This document shows positions 53,743 to 63,963 of a DNA stretch of 64,000 nucleotides, one piece after another. The notes under the pieces are model-generated. The model had not been told where the DNA came from. It saw nothing but the letters and a program-made list of their open reading frames with translations, and did no database searches. Both the position numbers and the translations under genes were made by a program. The stretch comes from Hirsutella rhossiliensis (Eukaryota > Ascomycota > Sordariomycetes > Hypocreales > Ophiocordycipitaceae), in the NCBI RefSeq assembly GCF_020360975.1, contig NW_025408677.1:1-64000 (forward strand), in the 5' to 3' direction. Every line of letters begins with the position of its first letter. Position 1 is the stretch's first letter.

Positions 53743-55914
53743 CTCGCTGAAGACACTATCGACGTAGCGGACGATTCGCTCGCGGTATGCCGCTTGTTCC
53801 CCGCCGTCTGAGTCGGCAAGCATCGAGCTGAGGTGGGCGTTTCCCTCGAGCCAGAGCAGCCCGTGCACGTGGAGGGAGCCTCGCTCGTTCGTTTCCACGG
53901 CGCCATAATACTGGCTGACGCGGCCGAAGACCGACTCCCCCCCGGCATTGACGTAATGCTCGAAGAACAGCGTCATCTCGCGGTGGAAGAAGACGGCCGA
54001 GCTCATCGGGTCGGACACGGACAGCCGCACACGTTTGAACGCCTTATCGAGGCTTCGTAGGAACTCCTCGGCCGCTTCGGGGTCGCGCGCGCGGTACGCT
54101 GCTAGTCGGAGCTTTACCGGATTCGTGATGTCGTTTGGGTTGATCGTGAACCAGATGGCGGGCACGCCGTAACGGACGATGAGCGCCAGGATCCTATGCC
54201 GCATCCCGAGACGGACCTCCCTCGACATGGGCTGACGATACCCATACAGCGAAAGGCTCCTGAGCAGCTCCTTCACCGCATCATCGGTCGTCTTGCCTGT
54301 GCTCTCTAGCTCGGCCCTGGCCGCCGCCAATCCGTCCGCGGTTAGCGACCGTACGATGCGCTCCACCTTGCGGAAGTTCTTCCTCGTCACGCTTAGCATG
54401 CTGACGCGGCGGTTCCTCGACCGCACGCCTATATTAAAGACGAGGAAGGCGAAGATGTGGTGCGTCGCGAACCGGCCACCGTGGCGTCGTAACACCGTGT
54501 CGGCCCAGGTCCGAAGGCTCATGTTCCGAGACGACACGAGCTCTCGCGTCGCGGCCTCCCGCTCGCGTATGTCGGCGGTGCCTCTGCCTAGTTGTACGGC
54601 TGCTTCTTCGACCGGTCGCGGCCCTCCGACGCCAAATGGCAACAGCGTGGGAAAGGTCTTCGCGAAAAGGAGGCTTCGAACGAGTCGGCGAAGTCATCGC
54701 CGCGGCGAACGCCTATATACGGTTCGGAACCATCGGCGTGCCCTGGCTGCCCCCTTGCCGAGGTTTCCACCCACGTCCTCGGACCCGCGCCGCCGTCGTC
54801 GCCCGCCCCTTCGCGGACGGCATCACATGCGAAGCGCAATTTATCCACGTCGGCGACGTCGGGCGGCCCGTCTAACGCAAACATTCCCGACGAGGTTACC
54901 TCGTTGATCGTCTCCGCATCGTGATTAGCCTCGTCGCCGCTCTGACCACGCGCCTCGTCTACCTCGATTGACTCTGGCTCGTCGTCCTCGAGAATCGTCG
55001 CGCTTCCTCCCCCTTGGTTGAGCAGAGACAGGACTTCTTCGATCTCTACCGCGCCCTCGTCGTCCATGGCCCGCTCCGTGGGCGGCACGATATGCGCCGT
55101 CCGCGTCTTCTCCCATGCCGACGGCTCGTTCCGCTCCAGGCGCCCGTACACCGACGGCGGCACCCCGTGGGCCGACTCTCCCCAGCTCTCCATCTCAGCC
55201 GCGTCGATCTCGATCTCGGCATAGTGTGGGTTGTTTCTCTTCAGCCAAACAAGAGCCCTCTCGACAACGCGCCGCCTCACAGACAAGAGACTCGATAGGT
55301 CGCTCGGTGTCGGCTTTACCGCCCCCTGCCACGAGATGTGGATCTCGTCCATCACCTGCAGGAGAGGGTGCGGCAGCACTTTCGTCACCAATTCTTGTAC
55401 ATTGTTCGGAAACACCGTGATGTGGCCCTTGACGTGCTTGGGGTACCTCAGCGTCTGCTTCTGGCCGCCCGGGACGCTATACCTCGTGACGAACCCGTAA
55501 CACGAGTTTAGCGCAATCAGCTTCTCCTCCACTGGCGTGAGCCCTTGAGCTCATCAGGAGCATATGCTCACAACCGAGGCGACAATGAAGTTGGGCCGCC
55601 GGCGACAGCACCCCACGCGCCAGCCCTCGATGACACTCCGCGCAGACCACGATAGACTCGCCCTCACGGAAGCAACTCCGACACGCGAACGGCGAGCCCT
55701 CACCCTTAGGGACGGGGCTCGACAGCCACCGATCCCACGGCATCTCCTTAAGCTCCGTCCTCGAACGCTTGCGGTAGCACAGCATACATGCCCGTATCGG
55801 CAAGGTGGCCGCATCGTGGAACGCCCGATAGAAACTTCGCACCGTCGATACCTTCCTCTCATGCGGCACTGGTGTGCACCAAGTCTGCTCCTTGACAGCC
55901 TCTCTTGGCGGCAA
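53743..55914 (-). pseudogene. Helitron A4 Rep-helicase exon 1, main part
   Basis: It reads in three frames: 55914-55477 (Cys-rich region with CMLCYRKR, CRSC, CAEC), 55532-54588 (DUF6570-like region with LNSCYGFVTRYSVPGGQKQT and ALVWLKRNNPHYAEIEID), and 54642-53686 (Helitron-like N and HUH). The last is open for 318 codons and includes RRHGGRFATHHIFAFLVFN, WFTINPNDITNPVKLRLAAY and the intact HUH block ERGSLHVHGLLWLEGNAHL near 53835-53890. Frame changes lie near 55550 and 54660. Confidence 0.85.
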
Positions 55915-58019
55915 ATTCGTCTTCCAGGTAACGTAGGACGCTGGCTAGATCTTCCGCCTGTAGCTCACTTCTCCTCTGCCTCCGACGGCCGCCTCGAATA
56001 CGTTTCCTTGGCAGCTCGTCTCGGTCGGGCTCGCCGATCCTCTTCTCTGCTCCACGGACTCCGAAGATCTCGCTACCGCCTCGACTCGCCTCGGCCGATC
56101 CTCCTCTCCACCGCTGCCCCGCGTGGTGGTCGTGGTAGCAACCGTCCGGGTGATTGTGTATCTCCGGCTCCATCTCCCGGCTCTTTAGGCTCGACTGGCT
56201 GAACGAGGGCTCCTGACGGCCGTGGACGAAATCCCGACCGCCCCTGCCGGCCGATCCTGCCCTGCCAGGCGTGACGGCCGTGGTAATAACCGCCCGGATG
56301 ACTGCAGATCTCCTGCTCTGTCTCCTATCGCTTTCGCTTGAATTGGCCGGGCGACGGTGGGTTGCGGCGAGTGCTGGCTTACATTCTCTAGCCGAAATCT
56401 TGTTAAACATCGCGCTTGCCCTCCCTTTGAAGAAGCACCATGGACGCGCGTCCTATTATCCCGCGGCCGACTGCCTCGCCGGCTTCCTAGAGGCGTCGCT
56501 CTTTCGACTGCTTCTACCCGCTCTCTTCGTGAACCCTCCTCGGACGCCGGCGCCTGCTTCGCCTGGATAGGCCGGAACCTAGGTGCCGGGTCCGCTTGAC
56601 TTTCGTCGCCCAACACCCGCTTCGGTCCTTCGTCCGTACGCCTCTCACGCACATTTATCGGTGTCGAGCGTCGCGCTCGCCCTCCCTTCAAGGCGGCGCC
56701 ATTCACGTGCATCGCCTTTTCCCGCAGCCCACCACCTGGCCGACTTCCCTAGGCAACGCTCTTTCAATGCATCCCCTTGTTCTCTTCGTGAGATCTCCTC
56801 GGCCGCCAGCGCCTGCTTCGCCTCGATAGGCCGGACACTGTCGACCGTTGCCGGCCGACCTTTCCTTCCCGGGCTGCTAGAGTATCCCTCGCTCCCCTTC
56901 TGCCTCGTCCGCGCCCTATCGTTCCGCTTTCCAGACGTGCCGATCTGCACGCCCTCCGCGATCCCGGCGTGTGATAATCCGGCCTCCTCAGGGGGGGCAG
57001 GCGCAGCTCCCGCGCACTCTCCATCTCTTTGGGTCGGATGGGCCTTGGCGAATGCTGGCTCCCGCCTTCCAATCGAAATCTCATAAGAGCAGGCGCAGGT
57101 CCGGCCGTATTCTCCATCTCTTTGGGTCGGATGGGCCTTGGCGAATGCTGGCTCCCGCCTTCCAATCGAAATCTCATAAGAGCAGGCGCAGGTCCGGCCG
57201 TATTCTCCATCTCTTTGGATCGGATGGGCCTTGGCGAATGCTGGCTCCGCCTTCCAGCCGAAATCTCATCACCGTTATCGGTCTTCCAACCCGGCGTTTT
57301 CCCCACCACCTGTCCGCTCGACGAGACCTTTCGGCCTCGTCAGTTCGCTACCGCTGGGTCGCCTAACCGTCTCAGAGCCACTTACGGCCACGCCGGACCA
57401 TCTCCCACTGTCTAGGCCGTCTTCTCGCCCGACTAAGGCTTCCGGAGGACATGGTGCTTCCAGACCTACCGTGGTCGCTGCCCTCCTCTCATCATCCCCA
57501 GCCCTCCCCTCCTTGGGCAAGAGGTGCCGGTAGGTGATCGGGTCGTTACCCTCGCGCTGCAACACACCGCCGACGGACGGCACAAGACTCCTCACACGGC
57601 TTCGCACCCAACCCTTGCATGGCAACGTCCGTCTCCATGCTCACTAGCTTATCATCACCCACGTTTATCGGTGCTGAAAGTCGTGATGGGGCCGCCTTCG
57701 AAATGCCATCGTTCAATACTGATTTTCCCTTTGGCCGCCGACCGCCTCGCCGGCTTCTCTTGGGCAACGCTCTTTTAAGCGCTTCCGCTTGTTCTCCTCG
57801 CGAGACCTCCTCGACCAGCCCCTGCTTGGCCATGATGGGCCGAAACCTGGATGCCACGTTTGCCTGTCTCTTATATCCCGACACCCGCCTTAGCGAATCA
57901 TCCATTGCGCTCAATCTCGCCGCAGCGACATTTCTCGTCGCAGCAACGGCCGCTGCTCCCATCACCATTTCACCTTCTCCCTCTACCGACCGAACCTCGC
58001 AGCGAGAACTCTCTCCCAT
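55915..58019 (-). pseudogene. Helitron A4 N-terminal repeat modules
   Basis: Minus frames 55859-56410, 56185-56712, 56764-57309, 57275-57625 and 57546-58019 carry the same sort of modules as A3: FRPI.AKQ..EE.SR.EQ.EA.KR followed by Arg-rich steps, and RPIRPKEMENTAGPAPALM. The latter is tandemly amplified (56994-57272). The first readable frame begins MGESSRCEVRSVEGEGE at 58019. Frame changes separate the modules. Confidence 0.6.
56994..57272 (-). repeat. 93-bp tandem repeat coding for a 31-residue unit
   Basis: The start CCATCTCTTTGG recurs at 57021, 57114 and 57207: a 93-bp period, two almost identical units and a third diverged one. On the minus strand each unit encodes a 31-residue module containing QHSPRPIRPKEMENTAG. 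The period is a multiple of three and keeps the Rep-helicase frame. The open frame on the plus strand (57029-57415) is its shadow. Confidence 0.85.
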
Positions 58020-58671
58020 GTCGATGCTATCTTAACGCCGCGGCTCTGCACACGGATGATGGACCATAAAAGTTTGCCCCCGGATCTTTCTTCAATATTA
58101 TCTCGCCTCCTAACAATAATGGTCCGCCGTGTTGGCGTTTTTCCTACCAATCCTTCCTATAACTAAACCCTGTGATCTTTTAGCACTGAGCCGACGCGGC
58201 AATGCTTATCCGCGAGCCCCCTTTCTCCCCTTCACCACCCTACCACCGTCCGTCCATCCTTTCCGGACGGCCTCGACCAGCCCATGCATAGGAATACACA
58301 CCGCAACTCCATCTAAGGCCGCCTTCTACTACTCTGCTCTCCTCCGCATCTTCCGAATCTGTCGTTGCAGGTATGCGTTTCAAGGAACATCAAATTAGAC
58401 TTTCTTTTCTTCGCTACCTATGCTGCAACGGAAAAAGGAATAGCCCTGCCATCTGATTCAGCTCACCCGGCACGATAGCTCCCAAGACAGTCTTCCCTAA
58501 ATTTCCGTTCCATTCTAACAGGCAACCTTCTCCACACCGCCTCTTCGTGTGGCTTACTCGTTGGCTTACTCGTCGGGTCAAGAGCTATTATGCACCACGC
58601 ATCCTTATCAAAATTCAAACTTGCCATGGCAAAGCTTCTCGCTCTCCCCACTGGTTCTATAATACCTTGGA
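58020..58671. other. divergent promoter region of Helitron A4
   Basis: Homologous in position to 46879-47949. Rich in short pyrimidine runs. No gene recognised. Confidence 0.45.
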
Positions 58672-58683
58672 TTTATAAAAAAG
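58672..58683 (+). promoter_or_regulatory. TATA-like box of the A4 accessory gene
   Basis: TTTATAAAAAAG lies about 100 bp before the ATG at 58782, a normal distance for a fungal promoter. Confidence 0.45.
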
Positions 58684-58781
58684 GCCGCTTTATTCTCCAC
58701 CTCTTACTTCCTTCTTAACGACTTATACCGATCATTTTTCTAGGCGCACAAACCACTTATTAGCCAACATAGATATGCACG

Positions 58782-60081
58782 ATGTCTTCCTCGTCACCGC
58801 TACCTCCACCACACCTTCGAAAGCCGCTCGATAGCCAGAAAGGCGCGGGTGGTGATATGTCTATGATGTTCTTCGTCCAGCCCGACTGCCCCTCGAGATT
58901 TCCCCATCAGGACGAGCATCGCGTTAGAGGTCTCAACGCCGAGACCATTGCCCGCATCTTTTTGCCACCTCCTTCATGGTTGCTCACCGCGGAATATGCG
59001 CCGCTCCGATTGGATACCGACGACTCGCCGACATCCATCTTCTTCAGTCTCAATCTCTCTATTTACAACCAGCCTGTTATCGCCTCCGAATGGTCTGAGG
59101 AATGGTTTTTTATGAACGGCCGCGTCCACCCTACGCCCTTGCCTGGGAGGTTAAGCAGCGCGACGGCCTAGAGTCTGAAACTGGCGACACCCTTATCTAC
59201 ACCATGCCCGCCCTCGTCGTCCGCGACCAGGGTTACCAGCCGTAAGGCGTGCCATTTACCCTAGCGCGTACCGCTCTCGGCTCTCGGGCGAGAGGTCCGG
59301 CTGATTTGTCCTCTTAGCATCCTCCTAGACTCTTCGCCTCTATGGATAACTTCCCTTGCATCCCGCCTATCGTTTCCTTCACCGGCTTCATCCTTGGCCC
59401 GGGTCACTCCTGCTACGACAAGACCTTCTGCCAGACCTAGACGCCGCCCAGCTAAATTGCTGCGGCTTCGTCCAGCTCTCTACGTATCTAGCTCCTGGCA
59501 TTCCCGACAAGATCCCTTTCAGAGGCTTCCACCAATTCGAGGTCTTCGTTATCTTCCCCATTCACGCTAACCCCTGGGCTATACTATGTAAGAAGATGGC
59601 CGAGAGGAGGGACTCTTACTTTCAGCCCAGCATCCCCTTTACCTGCACGGGCAAAGTTGCTGGCCTGCTCAGTCACCGCGTCATGATTCATCCCCCAGGC
59701 TCCGACCGAGACTATGTCTTTATCGTCGTCCCGGATTCTTGGACTTTTCTCGATAAGGCCACCAGCACTGCGGCTGCCTCGTCCTCGGCTATCTCGACAC
59801 CACTAAAGGAAAAACCGTCCTCCGCTTCGGCCGCTTTCCGGGATATACTCGCTGCCTCTTACTCCGTGGCAACACCTGGTACCCTCCCGCCAAGTCCTCC
59901 ACCTTCGGCTTTAATAACTTCTGCTTCAACTTCTACTTTGGCCGACCTAGCTACACCCTCGCAGAAGCGTCCCTGTCCTGACCCTGCCGGCACGCCGACG
60001 AAGAGACCGCGCCTGACGACCCCGAAACCTTCGTCTTCTACCGATACTGGGGGCTCTGCTACCCGATCCTGCTCCTCTTAG
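58782..60081 (+). pseudogene. Helitron A4 accessory gene (two exons), unknown function
   Basis: Exon 1 from the ATG at 58782 reads MSSSSPLPPPHLRKPLDSQK, MMFFVQPDCPSRFPHQDEHR, LNAETIARIFLPPPSWLL and SEEWFFMNGRVHP. A one-base loss near 59117 (shared with A3) shifts the frame before ALAWEVKQRDG and PALVVRDQGYQP. The intron is 59242-59328. Exon 2 reads DNFPCIPPIVSFTGFILGPG. A frame change near 59420 is followed by 220 open codons: CCGFVQLSTYLAPGIPDKIP, FEVFVIFPIHANPWAILCKK, PFTCTGKVAGLL, YVFIVVPDSWTFLDKA, and a Ser/Pro tail with PTKRPRL, a possible nuclear signal. The pattern of short strands ending in TGxxxG could be OB-folds, as in RPA-type genes of plant Helitrons; this is only a suggestion. 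Confidence 0.75.
59242..59328 (+). other. intron of the A4 accessory gene
   Basis: GTAAGGC donor, CTCCTAG acceptor. Joins YQP to LFASMDNF in frame. Introns at the same codon in A1 (12645-12720) and A3 (48415-48490). Confidence 0.78.
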
Positions 60082-60175
60082 CGGCTTCCCATATTAGCGA
60101 TCCGGAAACAGCCGGTCAGACTCCTGCCTCGGAGAATGCCTCGGCATCTTCCCTAATTCAATTGTCGCCTGCACA

Positions 60176-60745
60176 TCAGACTCGCCGACTAGGCCGCTTC
60201 TCGCACGCCTTCTTGTGAACCTTCCAGTCCGCCTTTTGATGCTCCGTGCCGCAGTATGCCACTGCGTGACATCTACTGCACCGCTTCACTCCCACGGTCG
60301 TCCCGCATATTTTGCACAGCCTGACCTCCATGCACCTATTGCGTCCTAGAAACTTATCTCGCCTTTCCTCCTCCTGCCGCATTTCCCCCATTACTAGTTG
60401 CATTTCCTGTCTCATTTCTACCTCGCACTGCCCTCTTCCACATAACGATGTGACCCAAACCACAATGCGAGCCTCGTCTGCGTGCAGCATCGATATCGGA
60501 CTCTGTAAGATGTCTGTCGCAAACCGCCCGCAGCATTCGCAGAAAGCACCCGACGCACTGCGACATGCTGATTCGTGCTCCTTCATAAGAGGCATCATGG
60601 ACTGTGTAAATCGCTCGTTGTATTCAGCATCTCCGCCGGCCCCGTTTGCCTCCGTCACAAGGCTCCGAGGAATGCTATGGTTGTGGATGAGTTGCCTGGC
60701 GCCAAATTGGCATATGAACTCGACTCGGACCGTAGACATCGCCAT
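60176..60745 (-). CDS. MYND zinc-finger protein, probable captured host gene
   Basis: An intact 189-codon minus-strand frame. The C-terminus carries a MYND finger: CKICGTTVGVKRCSRCHAVA followed by YCGTEHQKADWKVHKKAC (60205-60320), with the full C-x2-C, C-x2-C, C-x3-H, H-x3-C set. MYND fingers bind proline-rich partner proteins. The N-terminal 140 residues (VRVEFICQFGARQLIHNHS, a CECCGRF segment, then a charged helix) match no family I know. It lies inside Helitron A4, after the accessory gene and before the right end, where A1 and A3 have only short flanks. It overlaps no other gene and has no frameshift, unlike its neighbours. Start at 60745 is the first ATG; a more upstream exon is possible. 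Confidence 0.82.
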   Translation of the reverse strand: MAMSTVRVEFICQFGARQLIHNHSIPRSLVTEANGAGGDAEYNERFTQSMMPLMKEHESACRSASGAFCECCGRFATDILQSPISMLHADEARIVVWVTSLCGRGQCEVEMRQEMQLVMGEMRQEEERRDKFLGRNRCMEVRLCKICGTTVGVKRCSRCHAVAYCGTEHQKADWKVHKKACEKRPSRRV

Positions 60746-61107
60746 AATTTGTGTTCTAGATGTTTAGATACTCTGTAGTTTTTTTTTATGATTAACTGAC
60801 GCATATGATGCGAAGAACACTAGAACAGCAAGTAGGCCACTCAAGGCCGAATTCTCGACGCCTTATTTTATCCCCTCTTCCTCCATCACTTCTCATCTTC
60901 TCCTTGCTTTTTATTCACACGTATTGCTGCATGACATGACTGACAGCTTGGCGCCCGATCTTCTTCGCCCCAATCACCCGTCGCGCGATGCAAGCTACTG
61001 CGGGAAAGATTTTTTCCGTGCCAGTGATGCCGCAACCACCACAAAACCTTGAAACATCAAACAGACAGATAAATCCCCCTTTTCAGCCTCAAATTTCAAC
61101 CACAAAC
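60746..61107 (-). promoter_or_regulatory. probable 5' flank of the MYND gene
   Basis: Non-coding sequence absent from A1 and A3, therefore probably captured together with the MYND gene. Pyrimidine-rich plus strand with poly-T near 60780. No clear TATA box. Confidence 0.4.
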
Positions 61108-61200
61108 TTTCGTTCCTCAAGGCTCTTTGCGCGAGCCCGAGGCGAGCCTTCTCCTGTAGGGTTCCTCCCCGGGGAGAAAAAAAATTCGCCATCGATTTCC
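61108..61200. repeat. A4/A5 junction with right terminal motif
   Basis: The right motif TTTCGTTCCTCAAGGC (61108-61123) is followed by CTCTTTGCGCGAGCC and AGGGTTCCTCCCC. The last piece matches AGGGTTCCTGCC just before the left motif of A4, but here the left motif itself has decayed. Confidence 0.6.
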
Positions 61201-61560
61201 CCCCCGCAAATGCCGCCCTCTGATTCGCTGGCGTTCTCGCTTTTGATTCGTCGGTTGTTCTTTTCTCGCTTTTGATTCGTCGATGTTCTCGCTTTTCATT
61301 CGTTAATAAATAAAAATAAATAATGCCCTGCCCCCTTGCTGCCCCTTTTAGTTCCAGCTGCGCAGTTCGCTTCCAACGCCTCCGTAGACCATACGCCGCC
61401 GCAGACCACATAGAGGAAGGTGCCCAAGCCGGCCCGGCTTCTAACTCCGCCATAGACCACACGCCTCCACAGACCACCCCCTTCGCCCGTCCTCCTGGCC
61501 CTTAACCTACACTCCTTTTACGTCAGAAGTGTGGAAAATGCAGGGCGCCTGCGTTACCTG
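61201..61560. other. 3' non-coding end of Helitron A5
   Basis: Repeated TTTTGATTCGTCG steps (three, 61232-61300) and an AT-rich stretch near 61302-61322. No gene recognised. Confidence 0.45.
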
Positions 61561-63963
61561 CGGAGCCAGTCGGCCGCCTCCTGTGTTGTCTGCGTGCTAA
61601 GCTCCTCTAGCCGGGCCTGCGCTGCCGTCATCTCCTCAGGCACCCGGTTCCCACTAGGTCCCGCTCCCGCACCTCTGATACGAGCATGATGCCGTCGAGC
61701 GTCGGGCACCGCGACAGCTGCACGTATAGGCTATACGGGTCGCACGACGACGGCACCGCCCTCCCCTCGACCGTCGTCATCCTCGCCCCCCGCAGCTCCA
61801 GCGCCACGCGCTCTAGCGTCCCGCCCTGCACCTTATAGTCGGTGCAGGCGAAGGCCGCGGCACACGGCAGGCCCCTCCGGCTGACGTCGTTGCGCTGCCA
61901 TGGCCGCTTCCGCTGCGCTGTGATCTTGACGCTGATGGGCGTTAGCAGGATCGTCCCGGCAGGCATCCCGACGAAGTGGAAGTCCTTGGTCGTCTCCGAG
62001 GCCAGCACGATGCCCGCCGGCGGCCCGAAGTGCATGATGAGCTCCGCCGAGACGCGGTGGCCGGGAAGGCGCGGTCGGGGATGACGTCCACCGCCGTGTA
62101 CCCGGCCCCGTTCACAAGCTTCAGCCCCTGGTGCGTGTTCTGGTTCACGACGACCGGCATGCCTGGCACGAAGAGGAAGACGGCCGGCACCGGGGTCGCG
62201 CTGTCGTCGCCCTGGCCTAGCATTAGCACCGCCTCCTCTTCCGTCGGCACGCCGTCCCTCCACTTATGCTCGGAGAGGAAGACGCGCGCCGCCGTCCGCC
62301 GCCTCTCCGGAACGCGAGCGCCGCCTCTAGGTTGAGGTTCCAGCGGTTCCGGTTGAGCGGCGTCACCACCGTCAGGCCCGTCTCCCACGGGATCCGCCTG
62401 CCCGGCCGGTAGCATCTCGAGTTGAGCAGCTCTAGGTCCGACCGGTCCTGCTCGCCCCGGCGGATCCGCCCGAGCAGCCGCCGCAGCTCCGGGTCGCCGG
62501 CGGCCCGCATCTGCTCGTCAGCATGACGACCGTCGTGAAGCGCCGCCACAGCGCGTGCGCCTTGTCGTGCCGCCGCCGCTGCTCGGCCGCGAACGCCCCG
62601 TCCTCGTCCCACGCCACCGCCGCGCTCGGCAGCAGGATCGACCGTTCCTGCACCGGCCGGAACTGGTGGAAGTCGCCGCAGAGGATCACTACCGGGATGC
62701 CGCCGAAGTCCCGCGCCGACCCCCGCAGCCGGCAGAGCTGCTCGTTGGCGGCGTGCGTGCGCCCCGAGCATGCTGACCTCGTCGATCACCAGCACCTCCT
62801 TCTCCTGCCAGTCCATCCGCGACCGGCCGTCGACGAAGCGCTCGCCCTGGCCCGCCAGCCGTACGCCGTCAATGTCCCTCGTCCCCCCTCCCGCCCGGCC
62901 GCCCTGGCCGACCGTAAGGCCGCAGGCCGAGTGCAGCGTGATGCCGTTGATCCGCGCTGCCGCCGTCCCCGACGTCGCCGTAACCAGTACCCGGCTCGAT
63001 AGGTCCTCCGGGCGAGCAGCTCGACGAGCGCCTCGATGACGCGCGACTTGCCGGTGCCGCCCTCGCCGCCGATGAATAGGCAGAGCTGGCCACCACCGTC
63101 GCCGCCTGCGTCGTCGCCCTGCCGGATTCGGTCGAGTTGCCGGCACACGATTAGGAGGGCGATGGCCTGCTTCGTTGAGCGTGAGCTGGCCCGCCAGCTC
63201 CTGCCGGCGGCGACGAACGAGCTCGACGGGCCGAGCCGCACGCGCATCCCCGCCGCCGTGCCTGCGTCTGCGTCGCCGTCGGCCGCCGTTACGTCGATGT
63301 CGTCCTCGCCGAAGCCCCCCATCACCCCGCGAAGGGCCGCGCCGCGGTCGGCCCCGACGCCCGCCGCCGCCCCGCCGCCCTGGATGCCCTGGATCGCCCG
63401 CTCCCGCCCCGCGCCGCGCTCCTCTGCTGCGACTTGATGGCCCGCACCTCTTCTTGCCGCGGCAGTGCCGCCCCGACAGCGCCGAGCCCGGTAGGTTCAC
63501 CCGCCTGCCTGCCCTCTCGTCCGCCACCACCGTCGCCGCGAGCTCGGCCGCCGACCCGAGCGCCGACTGCTGGAACCGGCAGAGCTGCTGCGTCATCGCT
63601 AGCAGCTCTGTTGACTGCGCCGTGACTTGTCCCGCGCTGGCGGCGTTCCGGACGACGTCGATGAGCCGAGCCGCGTCGCCCGCCCCGCCGGCGCGGTATG
63701 CCTCCTCGCCCCTTCGGCCGCCCCTGCCTTCGTCGTCGGCCTGCGGCGCCGTCATACCGCCCTCCTCGGCCGTGGCGGCCCACTGCTTGGCGTCGCGCTT
63801 CGCGTCCTCCGCCGACCGCCGGAGGAGCTGCACGTTGTCTGCGAGCCGCGCGACCCTCGGCGCCAGCGACCCGCGCCCGTGCCCAGATGTTGTTAATGTC
63901 GCCTGCCTCCTCGCCGAGGAAGGACTCCACGGCACGAATAGGGCCAGGTGCTGCACCGCCGCC
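61561..63963 (-). pseudogene. Helitron A5 PIF1 helicase exon, frameshifted
   Basis: The exon starts after the CTAG acceptor at 63964. It reads QHLALFVPW and DNVQLLRRSAEDAKRDAKQW near 63780-63840. Walker A (GGEGGTGKSRVIEALVELL) lies near 63015-63075, VLVIDEVSMLGA near 62760-62800, a motif III region near 62660-62700 in another frame, and NRNRWNLNLEAALAF near 62315-62360. PVVVNQNTHQGLKLVNGAGY lies near 62100-62160, FACTDYKVQGGTLERVALEL near 61797-61855, and YVQLSRCPTLDGIMLVSEVR near 61675-61735. The last 636 bases (62263-61628) are open. At least six frame changes occur in the rest. Confidence 0.85.

Larger units (their letters stand above)
49675..61170 (-). mobile_element. Helitron A4 (family A, minus strand) with a MYND gene
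   Basis: A unit of about 11.5 kb carries Rep-helicase on the minus strand (about 58019 to 50041), the accessory gene on the plus strand (58782-60081) and, only in this copy, a MYND zinc-finger gene (60176-60745, minus). The right motif is at 61108-61123, followed by CTCTTTGCGCGAGCC and CTTCTCCTGTAGGG. A5 follows directly. Confidence 0.83.

Noticed and set aside
57029..57415. Repetitive plus-strand open frame with three FGSDGPW-type units
   Set aside because: It is the antisense shadow of the 93-bp repeat in the minus-strand Rep-helicase N-terminus.
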